DNA of 64,000 bases from Turritopsis dohrnii (GCA_027922465.2 BQMF02000054.1:682001-746000); one strand, 5' to 3'; counted from the stretch's first letter, positions 11,132-24,900 are shown. The notes: generated by a model from the sequence alone, not told the origin. A program made the numbers and translations.

Positions 11132-11760
11132 GAAGAGAAAGAAATCCTAGTTGAGTTAGATGAAGAACTCCTGCAAGAGGATCCTTTCAATGAACCTTTT
11201 GTCGTAACAAAAGCAATGTTGTGGCCTCTAAGGATGCAAACTGTTACAGCTGCAGGACACCGACCAAGTGCAACTTGGCACTACAACTGCAAAGCGATTT
11301 TTCGACTATTGATAGAGCAGCCTTTCTAAGTAGCTAGCAAAGAGTTCAGGCTCATGTACTACCTTCAAAAACATCATTTTTATAGTATAATAATAAAAAC
11401 AGACAGTAGACAGTTTTTTCTGACCTCCTTTTATAATACATTTATATGCAATCTCATAATTTTTCAATGTGTCATTAGTTATCAACTATATTTTGTAAAA
11501 AAAAGTTATAGTATTTTTGACAAATGAACTCTGTCCTATAGCAAATCTGTCGCTGTAAACCAGTTATCAGCGAAATATCAACACGTTTTCAACTTTATAA
11601 ACTGTTAAATGAAATTGATTTCATCATCATTCAATGTGAAGTGTGTGTGAATTCTATGGAATTTCTGTTAAAAATGTTACATAATCTTTTTGTGTATGAT
11701 AATTCAACAGAAGTCAAAGTCATGATTGTATTCTTTGCATTTAGAAAAATCAAACTGACC
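11132..11760. other. Upstream region of the transporter gene
   Basis: At 11,200-11,330 plus there is an open stretch (MQTVTAAGHRPSATWHYN) of unknown origin. A good splice acceptor (TTTGCATTTAG) ends at about 11,745, just before the proposed start codon, so an upstream non-coding or coding exon is likely but was not located. The frame is open back to 11,641, so an earlier start cannot be excluded. Confidence 0.4.
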
Positions 11761-14700
11761 ATGTCAAGTCCGTGTAATGCTGCAAATGTTATCAATTTCA
11801 TGATCTTGACTCTAATCAGAGGAACGACTCCACTCATGTTGGCTTATGCAATTCATAAATACAACACCACAAGTTTGGTTGTTTTATTAAAATGCAGTGT
11901 CACATTCAGCCTTTTTTTTGTGAGTGCTTCTTGGCAGTTCTGTAGGGATTCTGAAACTCAAAGAGACATTAGAAAAAGTTTTGCTGATAAATCAATTTTC
12001 TGGAGGTTGTGTAAGTAATCTTCTCAAATTGGGAAATCATACAAGTTTTGCTGTCTAAGGTAGTAATGATCAAATTGGAAAATGCAAGATGTTTCAACAT
12101 AATTTTGAAGCTGCAGTGAGATTCGCTTTCAAATGATCTTTCAGATATTTTTATTTCTTGATGAAGTGCAAACAGTTTCACATGAAAAATAATAAATTTG
12201 TTTGAGAAAATTGTTTTAATAAAACCTCTGAATGTTACTCTGCGTAACTGCAATACCGTAACTCTAATTTTTTCTGCTTACTAAGGATTGGGAAATCTCG
12301 GACTTGTTTATAATCATGAACTTCTTCCAATGCTTTTTATTCCTTTTGTTCTAAAGACATCAGCTGTCTAATTAAATCTGTTACAGATTATGTTGTATTT
12401 TTGAATGTCAATTTGTTCATATTAGCTGAATCTGAATGAACATTGTGAAACATTGATACTGAAACGTTTTATGAGAAATTTTAAAGGATCAAGCCTCTGT
12501 CAATATCTTTTGTTATTAAGCTGAAAGCCCAAATTAACATTTCTAATATTGTTGATATTTTTTTAATACTGTAATAAAAAATTTTTTTTCGCCGGACTAC
12601 TCCTCCTTCCTGAATGTTTTAGCTTTTATCAGTGCTGATTCACTGATTCATTCTTTTTGATTTTTCAACAATATTGGACCCCAAAGAATTACCCATTCAA
12701 CTGATTTTACCTCTCAAATTTCCAAAATGATTAGATAAAAAGACGAGTCAATTCTGTTGGACGGCCTAATTGAACCATAATGTGTTTAATCAGAAGTAAC
12801 AAGGCTCAACAAACAAACAAACAAACAAAGGGTCAGCGGAAAGAGCGAACTCTTAATCTAAACAATTCAATTCTAGGTATTGTTGGTTTCTTACAAAGTT
12901 TTGCACCATATATACTCATATTGTATAGCTTGAAATTCATTCCGATGACTGTTGTTGGAGCTTTCATTGTTATGGTACCATGGTGGAGCATTGTGATAGA
13001 AAGATTACCTTTCATCAAGGTTTGTAACAACATCTACAAAGGCTTAAGCCATCTGGAATTCTTAGAAACAATGTTGTTGCAATGGCAGGTTTATATGTAT
13101 TGTTTTGTGTCGGCTGAAGGTAAATGCAGCAGGATACATTGGGAACAGCTTCCAAGGTGAACATAAACTATGGAACACCCTGCTGTTTTTAGTGGTGCAG
13201 TTAGATTGCACAACATCGTTTCACATTTCAAATCACGTTTCCTGTTTGTTTTTTTCAAATAAGTTTTTTTCAAATAAGTACCCCCACCCCCAAAAAAGTG
13301 TTGGCAATGATCCTTTCAAATCAAGGAAAGCCTTGATATCTTGGTGATTATTTTTAAAATTTTTGAAATTTTTAAAGTTTTGGGTTATAATCTCTCTCCA
13401 GAAAATTCCTGGAAAATAAAATAAACTATTTTTAGATTCGTCAACATATACCAGCAATGATCAAGGCCGGCATGCTTCTTGGCGCTGTTGGTTCTGTTCT
13501 TATGCTTGGACCTGTTGTGATAGAGTCATTGAATTGTCGAAAATCGCTATTAATTAATACCACAAATATGACTACCTTGTATTCGTCTGATGAATGCTTG
13601 AAACCAAAGGATATTGGTATTGGAATGACTTCTCTTTGCATGGCGCCGATTTTGTGGGCAATTGCATCAGGTAATAGGATTTCTATGTTTAATAAATTAT
13701 TGTTTAAATTTTCTATTTCTGCGAGGCCTGTGACTAATGGAATATTAAAAATATCTATTTTGAAGCTGAAGGCTTCAAAGTTGTCTTTTTCGGTGAGAAT
13801 GTTGTTGATGGTAAAATCATAGGTGATAACATTCTTTGTCAGAGAATCATTAGACCTTGCATCAAAGATTCTTAATCTTTTATTCCAAAGAGAACAGTTG
13901 CTAGTATGAAGAAATTTTTTGTTAGTTTTGATAGCTGCAGCAGGTGTGTGAGAATGTATGGAAATCACTGCATTTCTTCATTTTCATAGAGGAATTATTC
14001 TTTCCAAAACAGATGTCAACATAGAATTCATTTATAAGTATATAAAATAGCTCTTTTATTTTTACAGTATTTTGGAAATGTCAGCGTAGAACCACACACA
14101 ACCTTGTTCAAAGTCTAGGACAAAATCTCTTTGGTGGACTGTTCGCTTTATTGATGTTTGTCATCACCTTACTTGGCAATGCAGCAGAGAAGGTAATTCT
14201 ATACCTATTGCAGTTCATGTAGATCCAATATCAAGTATCATACGAATTACACGTTATGGAAACACTATCAAGTTCTAATGAAGATTGCTTGTCTGGGCAT
14301 ATCTTACAATATGTGAGAAATGTTGTTCTCCATCAATTCATCTTGAATGTTTTAATTGTTCCACCATTTTTTATTTGTTCAGCCTGATTGGACTAGTGCA
14401 CAAAGTATCTCCAGCATTCTCTTTCTGGGTGTTGCAACTGGATGGCTAGCTACCTTGATTATTCAAAACCTTTATTGGACAATTGGTAAGCACTTTCATC
14501 CTTGTTCACACTCACTATTTTCTGTATGCTATATTTTCAGAAGAACATCATAGTTTCTTTTTCATTTTTATCTGAAGTACTCTCAGTCTTTTAAGAACAA
14601 TATTAGCGGTGGTATCACCATTAGCGGTGGTATCACCATTTTTGTTTTTGGTTTTGAGAATAATCAGAAATCTAAATGTCAAAGAAAAAAATTGATCGTG

Positions 14701-16739
14701 TACATCAGATTGTTGTTTGTTATTTGTATCACGTGATGTTATGCTGTTAGGAAACGCCCTTCTCAAAGAGAGCAATGGCGGAACAACTGCTGGAGAGGGA
14801 TTAAAAATACATTTCCACTGAAATTACTTTTGCCTTTACATGAAGAATTTCTGCCCGGGTCGATTGGCTTGAGACCGGTTCGATTGGCTTGAGACCGGAT
14901 CGTTTTTTCAGGATGATATTATAAATAAATAAATAAATAAATATTCGAACTATCTGAAGTTTTTTTGCACTTCAGTCGTCCCTTTCATTTCTTTTAATTC
15001 TTTATCTGTGTTTACATTGGGTGTTTTGTTTACATTGGGTGTTTTGTTATAGGTGGGAAACTGACCAATCAGGTGTTGACTGGAATTCCATTCATCGTGT
15101 TCCTGGAAGAACGATTGAGCCGTCAAAATGTTCCCTATACGAAGCCGTACGTTGTTGCCATGGTTATCATCGGTAAATAAGTAACATTTTAGAAACATTT
15201 TAAGATATGGACGCTACGGGTTTCTTTAACCACAAAATGAATGGCATTCAAAATTTATTTATTAATAACAGATGAATAGATCAAAAATTGAGATAAAACA
15301 CTGTTGTCACTTTGAAAGAATTGCGGTCTTACCGCTAAACAATTCGATTGTTCCTTATTCGGGTTTGAGGAGTACTTCAGGATTCTTCCGTCATATGCAA
15401 CACCAAAGTTTCATAGCCATCAAAAATTATTATATTACCGTCCCATTATATTTTACTATTATAAATGAAGAATAAAACTGCTGCTGTTGTTAAAGCACAG
15501 TTTAGATCCTGATTATATGAGGTGGGTTGACTCGTTTCTGTCCCGTCATGTCGGGTTGAGACTGATAAGCTGGAACGGTCCCGGGTCAACACCAAGTTGG
15601 TAAAACGAAAGCGCGAAATTTTAAAAAATGGCGAATGCAAAGCTTGAACAAATGCTTTTGAAATTGATATTTTCTTATTTTACTTATGTGGCTTTACTTC
15701 GCAGCAAACTGGTCACTAAATTGAAACATAGTAGAAGAAACATGGAGAAAACGATCTGCTTGGTATAAAGAAGGAAGAACTGAACAGTGGTGGATAAACA
15801 TGTACTACATATATAATGATGATCACTACACTACAGTACACTGGAATTTTTCACCTGCTATGTTTATCGTTCGATAATTTTTTGGTGGTACTACGCATGC
15901 ACTATTACAAAAACTATATTTTCCTACCCGGCCTTTCGAGATATTACATGAGGCGATTCAACCCGTCAAATCAACCCAACCCGGGTTGGAAAAACGAGTC
16001 AACCCGCCTTGCCTCATTTAATATGGGATATAATTTCCGCATAAATTTGTCAAAATTCCGTGTTAGCTGATTTTCTTCAACCCACCTCATGACCAGGCTC
16101 CGTAACAAACCATTGTTTTTTTCTGTATTGCGTTACTGACATTAATGTTTTAACCTTATTCCGAATAATACCACTTTATTGCTAAACCAACGTAAGTTAT
16201 AACATCACAATCACTAATTCAATACCAGTACCTCAAATAATATTACTTCCTGTTTCAGGCATGTTACTTGTAACAGCTGGTGTTTTCATTTCCAACCTTC
16301 CCGCTTCGGAATTGCAAGAACCCGATCGGAGAGGGTCATTTACCGAACCTCTGTTACATGATGGGACTCCGTCAGAGGTAAAATTTACGTTGACTATTTT
16401 TATGGTGTGGCTGCCTGACTCATGAAAAATTTGGTAATTTAGCTTTTCTGATCAAACTTGACGTCCATTTACTTCAGTGTTCCTATTTTCCACTTTCATT
16501 TTGATGCCAAAAACTTTTTCACTTTCTCATTGGTAATTTTTGTAAATTTTTGCTTTTATTTCTCTGGAAACAATTTTCCTAATTGTTTACAGGGTTTGAG
16601 GCCTGGGTCGAGCGATATCATTGCGGACGACGCTCTACGATACAAATCCTTGCAAGACGAAACCGAAACCGAAACTGAAGAAGAAATAAATTGTCATGGC
16701 AACATTTCTGCTTTACCACCTTTGGCAGCAATCTCGTAA
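11761..16739 (+). CDS. EamA/DMT-superfamily multipass transporter, 8 exons
   Basis: A predicted membrane transporter of 413 residues. Coding exons: 11761-12010, 12877-13019, 13436-13670, 14068-14192, 14383-14485, 15053-15172, 16259-16377 and 16593-16739. All introns are GT-AG, all phases agree, and the total is a multiple of three. About ten hydrophobic segments are visible, for example FLQSFAPYILILYSL, VVGAFIVMVPWW and GLFALLMFVITLLGN. The two-halves layout and the PFIVFLEE-type second half fit the drug/metabolite transporter (EamA, SLC35-like) fold. A loop after the fourth helix has Cys and N-T-T/N-M-T glycosylation sites. The C-terminal tail is acidic and cytosolic-looking (DETETETEEE). 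The substrate is unknown. The start could lie further upstream at 11,656. Confidence 0.8.
14580..15052. repeat. Small tandem duplications in transporter intron 5
   Basis: Four short direct duplications lie in this one intron. ATTAGCGGTGGTATCACC occurs twice near 14,605-14,640. TCGATTGGCTTGAGACCGG occurs twice near 14,858-14,898. An AAAT microsatellite lies near 14,922-14,942. GTTTACATTGGGTGTTTT occurs twice near 15,009-15,047. They look like replication-slippage products and have no evident function. Confidence 0.7.
15504..16100. mobile_element. MITE-like insertion in transporter intron 6
   Basis: The left end GATCCTGATTATATGAGGTG and the right end CACCTCATGACCAGGCTC are imperfect inverted repeats, each followed inward by GGGTTGA-type sequence. 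The words GGGTTGACTCG and CGAGTCAACCCG repeat inside. There is no coding capacity and no clear target duplication. Confidence 0.45.
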
Positions 16740-17220
16740 CAATAGTCATGTTTTGAAACTCTATTTATCAAGCGTTCGTTGTTAACCATTCAATTTTAAC
16801 TTTGAAACTTTTCAACTCCTTTTAAGTACATCTAACGTCGTTTCGAAATTCAGCTCATACTTTGATTTTCACCCAATCAATCAAGCAAAAAACTGAATGA
16901 AATTGTCGCCGGATAAGATGTTTGCTTGAAAATATTACATCATGGCTTGAAATGCTCCCCAATCTCCTGTCATATAACCTCCTTCACGGAACTTCTGGCC
17001 TTAATATATATAACATATCAAAAACAAAAGAAGCCCTGATAACGAGGTTACGTAGTTTATTTCGAGGCTGATGGAAATTTTTTTAAGTGCGGAACGTTTC
17101 CAACATTTTGTAAAAAAACTGTAAATAATATTACATACTTGAATATCATTTTAAAGATTTTATATTTAATTCTGTTACGTTAACTAATGGTTTTCTCCTC
17201 GATTCCCCAACAGAGTGTCC

Positions 17221-17226
17221 AATAAA
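17221..17226 (+). terminator. Candidate polyadenylation signal of the transporter gene
   Basis: AATAAA lies 482 bases after the stop codon. It is the first canonical signal on this strand that I noticed downstream of the last exon; use by the gene is inferred. Confidence 0.35.
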
Positions 17227-18016
17227 TGTATTTTGACCCGTTCACGCATATCGAAAAAGCAAATGGTCCTGGGTTCGAAATTTGCACCTTAAAACCATAT
17301 CACCTGATAATAATTTGCTGATTTGTTGCCGTGCAAAATAACACGAAACTTCATTGAAGGCTCTTAACAAAGAGAAGTGCCGTTTACTAAAAACAACAGT
17401 CCGAGGCAGTGGCATTGAAAGGGCAAATGATCATTTTAAGCATCTGCTCACATTGTATGAAATATTGATATCTAGTGTTGCCATTAGTTACGTATTTGTG
17501 ACGTCAAGAAGTAAAATTCTTTGAATATTTTGTTTACATCTCTATGATATTTTTTTCTCAAGAGGATAAAAATAAATAAGTAAATCTAATTTTTGTCACT
17601 TATGTTTCTGACTTGAAACTCTTCCAGTCATAGGTTGTTCCAATAATACATCCAAAGATTCACAACAAACTTGGATGAAAGAGGGATCAACGAAACTTGT
17701 AGAGCAACGACCGTGGTTTGCGGCTTTCTTTACTGCATTGTGAAACGATGACGTCACAGCGGTTTTCTTTTTAATTTGATAACCACCTCGCTGCCAATCG
17801 AAACTTCTGACGTGAAGAAAAGAAAAGATAATGAATTGATGAATTTAAAATTAGTTTAAATACACAGCGTTCGTTATTCTCAATGCAATGGTTTCTACGT
17901 AGAATTGTTTATTCAAGAAAAATGTCATTACCTGTCATGCACTCTCTTTCCTCTTACGAATATCCCTCCTTGATGAAAACAGAGAAAAAAATTGGATAAC
18001 GACATTCAAACGAAAT

Positions 18017-18403
18017 TCACTTTGAACCTCCATCCGAGAAAAGAAAATGAATATGTCGTTCGTAGAAACCTTTTGAGACGAGGAAGCTTGACTTTTTATT
18101 TGCTTGTAGTATCAAAATGACGAAAAACATTATGACGTAAGCACCTATAGAAAAGGTCAACACAAATAACATGTTTAGTGTTTGTTTTGATTGCTTTTTG
18201 TTTGTTTGTTTTGTCAAGTCTAAGGCATGATACATACATGGTCTGCTGCATAAAAATTTGTATGTATCTCTCTCCGTTATCAGAATATCATTGATAAAAA
18301 CCATACGTGGAAACCAAAAGTTCTTTGACAAGACAATTTTACTTTCTGTTATTTTTAACGTCAGGTCTATTATCCATTGATGATGACACGACGCGTCCCA
18401 CAT
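18017..18403 (-). CDS. Unassigned 128-codon frame with one membrane segment
   Basis: It opens with ATG at 18403 and ends with a stop at 18017. Residues about 84-104 (FVLTFSIGAYVIMFFVILIL) could cross a membrane. The upstream part (WFPRMVFINDILITERDTY) vaguely recalls a PLAT-type strand pattern but is not diagnostic. A GTATGT donor-like site after the codons for CSRPCM could mean only the first part is an exon. It is divergent from the ephrin gene and could be non-coding. Confidence 0.2.
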   Translation of the reverse strand: MWDASCHHQWIIDLTLKITESKIVLSKNFWFPRMVFINDILITERDTYKFLCSRPCMYHALDLTKQTNKKQSKQTLNMLFVLTFSIGAYVIMFFVILILQANKKSSFLVSKGFYERHIHFLFSDGGSK

Positions 18404-18971
18404 TAACGGCTGATTCGAAACGACAACGGCATGACGAATGTTTTGGCCATCTGTTTAAGCTCTTAATAACAAAGGATTAAAAGATAACAGCTTTTATCGA
18501 AAATTATCATGTATTATTTACACGTTTTAGCAGCTTGTGTCTGTTAGTCAGACTCTTTCTTGAAGTTTCATTTTTGTTTTAAAACAACAAAGCCTGTTCT
18601 TTGTTGAGTCAGCCTCTTTTATAGAAGCGAAAGTCTTCTAAAACCTTCCCAAATCGCGAGATTTGATCAGCCGTATAAATGATGTATGAAAGGCTTATGA
18701 AACTTTCATAAATTATCAATCATGTTAAATTTATTCATGATGTAAACAGACCCTTGATTTTAAATATGGCTCCTTTTTGTTAACAATTTATTGTTAGTTC
18801 ATCCTCAGATCAGAACTTTCATGAAACGAAAGGGTTCCAAAGATAGAAAAATAATTGCAAATAATTTGTTTAATTGATTTGGTAATTTATTAATTTAACT
18901 GACTGTACTTAATGATAGTTATCAAGCTGATCATTGTAATTTTTCACATAGTATGAAGAAAAGAAAGGAAG

Positions 18972-21900
18972 ATGATGCTCAATAGTAAAATATTTCTACT
19001 TGTTTGTTTATTTTCAAAGTTCAACTATTGTCTTTTGACTGCGTTATCAATGCCAAGCATTCTCTGGGATCCAAGAAATCCAATGTAAGTTCATATTTCT
19101 TGTTTCTCCACTGCAGTTTTTCTTACATTAATACTCTATTTTTCCCTTGTCTCTCCTCTCTCGCACTTCATGACAATATACTTGTGTAAAAAATGAAAAA
19201 CTGAATGAAAAACTTAATTTAATGGTTACTAATGAATAAGTATTATGTTGATTTAATAAAAAGTACTTGGATCCATCATTTTATAACTTTGCTTTTATGT
19301 TATAACATATCATAACAGAATGAGCTAGTGGTATTGTTACAATATTGTATATAATTGATATTCATACTCATAATGAAAAAATATTTTTGAGGCCTGTTTC
19401 TCAAACAAACTACATCTTGTAAATTTTGTTTGAGCATATTCTTCGGTTAACACTTCAAGTGTTTGTGAAACATATTTGTAAATATATATATATCTTGTTT
19501 TCCTTTCCTTTGTTGTTCAAAATGACATTTACTTACAATTGCCTCCTTTCACTTTTGTTATATGCATAATATAATAAGCATTATATAGGTATTCAATATT
19601 TTTTTCTTCCTATGTGAATGCATCAGTGTAGAATTAAACTTAGCACTCTGTGAGATGGTTTATTTTAATACATAATTCATTATAGCTAACTAGATTGTTA
19701 TAATAACAGAGATAATTAAAATGGTATCTCACGCTAAACATAATGACAAAAAAGCAGCACTCTGAGAATATCTCTGAAGTGAAGCACAGTAATAACTATT
19801 CCAGAAATAAATATTTATAAAATTATGTAACTAAATAAGGACTTGCTATAAGGTTTACTTACACACTTAACAATTTCATAGGGACACGAGCCTCAGATTT
19901 GGCCAAAAAATAAGACAAAATAAGAACAACCTGAAACTCAAATCAGTGTTTCAAAAATTAAGAACAGCCTGAACCTGAAATTTTTTGTTAACTAAGAACA
20001 GTTCAGGATGTGAATTTTTTCTCAAGCTGCCATAAATAGTTTAGAAGTATATTATGTTAGCTTGTTAATGTTTCTTTTCTCACCTATAATAAATGCAATG
20101 CATCATGCGGCCTGCTTTAAAAACTTTTTATTTTACTGAAAGTTCCAGAAATAAGAACGAAATAAGGCTGAGATGTGAAACTGTGTTCTTAAAGTCAAGA
20201 ACAAAATAAGAACAATTCAGGCTGAAAAAGGCTCAAAAAATAAGAACAGGCAGCCTCAGGTCAGATTTTACTGGTTCTTATAAAAAAAGTGTGTATCATT
20301 GATAGTTGTAATTCTGAATTAACAATGAAAAACAATAGATGTTCAAGCATATAAAGAGAAATGCTTGTATTCACCAGATTATAGATATTAGGGACTTTTT
20401 GATTTCGAAAACGGGAACGGGAACTTCATAATATCGCTTGACTGTGCATGCGCGAGGTGATTCTCATGAAATTTTGTAGTTACCCTTATCAAAATATAGT
20501 ATACATCATGTATACTTTTTCTGTACTTTAAGTATACTACAAAGTATAATAGGAGTATGGAAGAAAGTATACAGGATGTATACTTTCAATGTACTTCAAA
20601 TATACTTTAGAAGCATACTTGAAGTAGCATGTATTTTGGACATTTTCATGTATACATAAAGCATACTTCATTGAGAATATATACTTCATGTATACTTCTT
20701 TAATTGAAAACTCAGAATGATGTATGTATACTTTTGCTGAAGTATACTTTGGGTGAAGTATGTAAGAAGTTTAGTGACATGAAGTTACTCAGAAGCATCA
20801 AAATCAATGCTGTGAATGATAACAATTGTTAATTTCAAAAATACCTTATTTAAAAATGCAATTTTTAAACAGATTTTAACATTTTTTTAAGATTTTTGAA
20901 AATTTTCGTTTTACTGGGGAATCCCCTACTCCATAACATGCTCAAACCCTGGTTGAAATCCTGGCTAGGATCCTGACACGATCTTACAGGATTCCTAACA
21001 GGATCCTATGTAGGATCCTATGTAAGGTCTTGCAGGATCCTGTAGGATCCTATAAGATCCTGCACAGGATCCTGTAAGATCTTACATAGAATCTCCGTTT
21101 TCCGAGAGTTGATTTGAAGTGTTTTGATACAGTATGGACTTTGAGTGGAGAAAGATCTAACTTTTGCAAAGTTGTATTTAAAGAATCTTTCGGAATTTCG
21201 AAATTTTTGTTAAGTGGCAGTGGCAGTAGTGTCTTGGTAAATCAAGTTATCATCATCACTTTCACTACATTCAATCACTGTATTAAACTCCATTTTATTG
21301 CTTCTACAGAATGGACAGAATTTCATAGCACAACTGTAAAACCTTTATCACATTATAAACTTAACCACGCTGATGGTAACTTCTGGAAGACTATCTAAAT
21401 TACAGTTATAATTATTATAGAAAATTCAAGTTCAAATTTCAACATACCTCTAGATCCGCCACTGTCTATGTAAAAACTATTTCTCCTTGTCTTTGTCAAC
21501 AAGTGACTAGGACTATCATTAGCAATTCCAACTGTGCATGAAGATGTCATCATGTAATCAGAGCAAATTAATCTAATAGTTTACTTTACACAAACTTTTT
21601 CATAAAACACTTATATTATAAACTCTATATAAATCTGTATAAAATTCTATACTATTCTTTTTAATTAACTAGGGAATTAATTCCTGGGAGTATTCTAATT
21701 TTAGAATTCTTATTCATGTGAAATTGATACACATGGGATTTGAAGTTCCAATATAAAAAAACACTGTTATAATAAAGACAGTCATAAAATTATTAATAAT
21801 ATCAGATAGCTTTTCTAATAAGTCACTTTCATCAACTTTAGAAATACTAGAATTGTCTTTTAAAGATTTCTCCTTACTTTTTTCTTAAAGCCTGCACAGT

Positions 21901-24900
21901 ATATTCCTAAGCATTCATTTGTAGCATTTCATTATTAATAAGACATACTTCTAATGTACTTCAAACTTGAATTTTATTTTAGCGTGATTTTCTGTTTTTT
22001 AAAAGAACAAAATAATGTACTTCCAATGTACTTCAATATGCTTTTTTAATGTTCTGCTTTTCTGAAGTATAAAATCAGTATACTTCATTTATACTTCAAG
22101 AAAGAAGTATAAATGAAGTATGAATATCAAGTTATACTTCTTCTGTACTTCCATCTCAGAAGTATAGAATAAGTATATTTCAAACCTACTTCTTCAGTTA
22201 AAAGTAGAAATGAAGTATGCTTTATGTGTACATAAAGTATACTTATGGTACTTCAATTTTGATAAGGGTAGCTCTGTTTGTTCCGAACGTGAAATCACAC
22301 ATTTTGAAGTTCTGAGAAAACGTGAACGCTCAAGGAAGGAAGATGGCTGAAACTGCTGAGCTAAAACCACCGAGCATTCCACTGTCGTGGTGCTTCCCCT
22401 CTGCAGGTCCAAATAAGTTTGCAATTAGACCATTAGGAGCTACTACTGATCGAAACTTTATTGAATGTACTCTTTTGTGCCCATTTATAAACAATCCTCT
22501 GATTTTCGTTTGGTCTACATATTACGGTTTTATATATGAAACCCCAACAGGCTCAATGGGGCATCACTTTCAGCGTTTAAAATAAAAATTTATTCACTAC
22601 CGGTCAGTTGACCGGTACGACGCAAATCGAGGCGGCCATCGTCTAATTCATGACGGACATGACGTATTACAGCCTCGAAACTAGGGCAGTTGTAGAGGGC
22701 ATCCGCCCCGCATGTTAAGAGTGCCCGGGGTTTGAGGATGGCCGTAATAATGTATTTATCAGGTAGAATAGTTAAGAACTTAAATTTTCTTTTCCTTTTT
22801 CTTTTGCCTGATCGATAAGTAAATAAATTCTTTAAAAAATCATGTTTGACTATTAGGCTCGCGGGTGCATTCATTTCACTTTTGAGGTTTTTTTTATCTA
22901 TCAAAATAAATCTTTTCGCTGATGTATTTTATATAGATTTCTTATGCTTCATGATACTTTTTGAAAACACCGAAAATTAAAATCATTTGAAGAATAATTC
23001 CCTTTTGGTAGTTCAAGAAAAAAAAGTTTATTATTTTTTTGTTAAGTTTCAAAACAGAGTGATCTTTTTTTTCTTTTTCATTATACTTTCGTTGTATGTC
23101 AATCTTTTTAAATAAGATAATAAACACTAACACCTGTGCGGAATAAATGTAAGAGAACACGTGTTTGGGTTTTTCTGTAACTAAACAATTCGACATTGTT
23201 TTCACTTGTTTAATTTAAATAAAATCATGGGGGAAGGAGTGTTAATTTTTTTCACTTCCGCTTAAGAATAGTAGACATCACATACGCCATTTTTTCTGTA
23301 CATTTTATTTTAATCATATTACACAACCTGTTATGGTTATTTGGAAGGTTCTACAAAGGTTTTAACAGGAGTAAATAATTATTATGTCTCACAAAATAAG
23401 TGGCCGGTCATGTTGGCCGTTTATTAAAGTTTTCAGACGGTCACAGACATCATTATGGCGGCCAATGACCGGTGACCGGCAGTTACTTTAAGCGTTGCAC
23501 TTTCGTTCACTATGTCTGCAAAGATTTGGAGATTAGTGGTGATAACCAGGGCTGATTCTTATCACTCAATAAATGTCTCCATCGCTCATAAATTAGGTTG
23601 AGAATATGGTTTATTATACAAAGTTCAGGTGCAGACCTAGCAAACCTAGGTACCATATCTATCTGAGTATCTGCAGGGATATTCATACCTTTTAAAAAAA
23701 ACACATAGTGCCTCGAGGCCACACACATTCGTGCCATTGTAACAAATTATTCTCTCAGGGATTTCTAGGGTTGTTCTGAGAATTGGAATATCATCTTTTT
23801 TAAAGCGAAATTCAGCCAGACACTCATCTTCAGCTAGATTATACTTTCTTAATCTCCGTTATTACACATAACCGGAACGAGAACCTAACTATGGAATGGC
23901 GTTCCCGTTCCCGTCCCGGTTGTGAAATCTTAAAGTTCCAACGCCAGAACTGAGAGAACCCCTTCAGTTACAAACAAAGATATAATATATGTAATATAGA
24001 GAATAATACTTTGTTATATTATAATTGCAAAATAAAAATATTGTCAAGTAGAATAGAAATATGAAACAGTGGTATATAAACGACAATTCAACTGCTATTT
24101 GCAAGTTGGTGATTGCAATAGCCAACCTTTACAGATGGAAGCCCAAGGACTCCCAGTTACTTACTAATACTAAATTTTGTATTTTAAATTAAATTGAATT
24201 GAAAGTCAATGACAGGGTTTGCCTTTAGTACAAAAGATGACAGTGACATTAGCAAAAAATATGTAGTGATATAGGTTTTCTGACATTTTCCCACACATAG
24301 GGTAGTATTTGAGATGAGGTCAATGGGTTTATGACTACTTGAATATTTGTATGTTGTGTATTAATGTATGTAAATTTGATGCTGGCTGGAATGTGTGTAG
24401 AAAAAAGTGGCCTTCGTTTGGAGTTTTGTATTTCAGCTTCATGCTGCAGGCTTGAATACACCTACAACTAGACATAAGGCTGAAAAACAGGAAAGAAAAA
24501 GCACAAACATTATTTTGTATGTATACTGTTAAAATGGTAACAAAGGTGTTCACACGATAACATGGCCATTGTTTAAGTTTTGTGATTGAAAGAGACTTGG
24601 TTTATGTCGAAGAATCAAGATCAATACTGTACTGATATGAAATCTATTAATCCCATGTTTTAGGTTTGACGAGGAACAATGTGGTACCATATCGAGGGAG
24701 TTCAGTGTCAAATTTGAAGACATTCTCTGTGTTCTTTGTGGAAACATTAGAATAAACAATGCATTGAAAAGTGTAAATGAAGCCACTCCAAAGTTTAATT
24801 ATAACCTCTATAAGACTGAACATGAAGACCAATACAGGAACCGTATTGTGGACAATAGATCAGAACTGATTCATGTTTGTAAGCCGAAAATAAGTTCTGA

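Larger units (their letters stand above)
16740..18971. other. Intergenic region between transporter and ephrin
   Basis: It holds the presumed transporter 3' UTR and then AT-rich sequence. At about 17,245-17,285 a stretch resembles the internal part of the SINE at 27.4 kb (TATCGAAAAAGCAA followed by CCTGGGTTCGA), probably a SINE scrap. No other exon is supported except the weak minus-strand frame at 18,017-18,403. Confidence 0.4.
20483..22268. mobile_element. Non-autonomous TA-target element packed with GTATAC words
   Basis: The termini are CCCTTATCAAAAT on the left and ATTTTGATAAGGG on the right, flanked by TA on each side (20481-20482 and 22269-22270), as in Tc1/mariner insertions. The outer 300 bases at each end are crowded with AAGTATACTT-like palindromes and their variants. 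The centre (about 20,940-21,100) carries an AGGATCCT cluster. No transposase is encoded. Confidence 0.7.
20391..23939. mobile_element. Decayed second PIF/Harbinger-like element in ephrin intron 1
   Basis: The outer ends are imperfect inverted repeats: GGGACTTTTTGATTTC then AACGGGAACGGGAAC on the left, and GTTCCCGTTCCCGTCCCGG then GAAATCTTAAAGTTCC on the right. Just inside the right end, on the minus strand, are remnants of a Harbinger-family transposase. The middle has been replaced by later insertions, including 20483-22268. I see no matching 3-bp target duplication, so the boundaries are approximate. Confidence 0.5.

Noticed and set aside
12780..13160. Single-exon reading of the transporter region beginning MCLIRSNK
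   Set aside because: The N-terminal part is intron sequence; the TTCTAG acceptor at 12,876 gives the correct phase with the previous exon.
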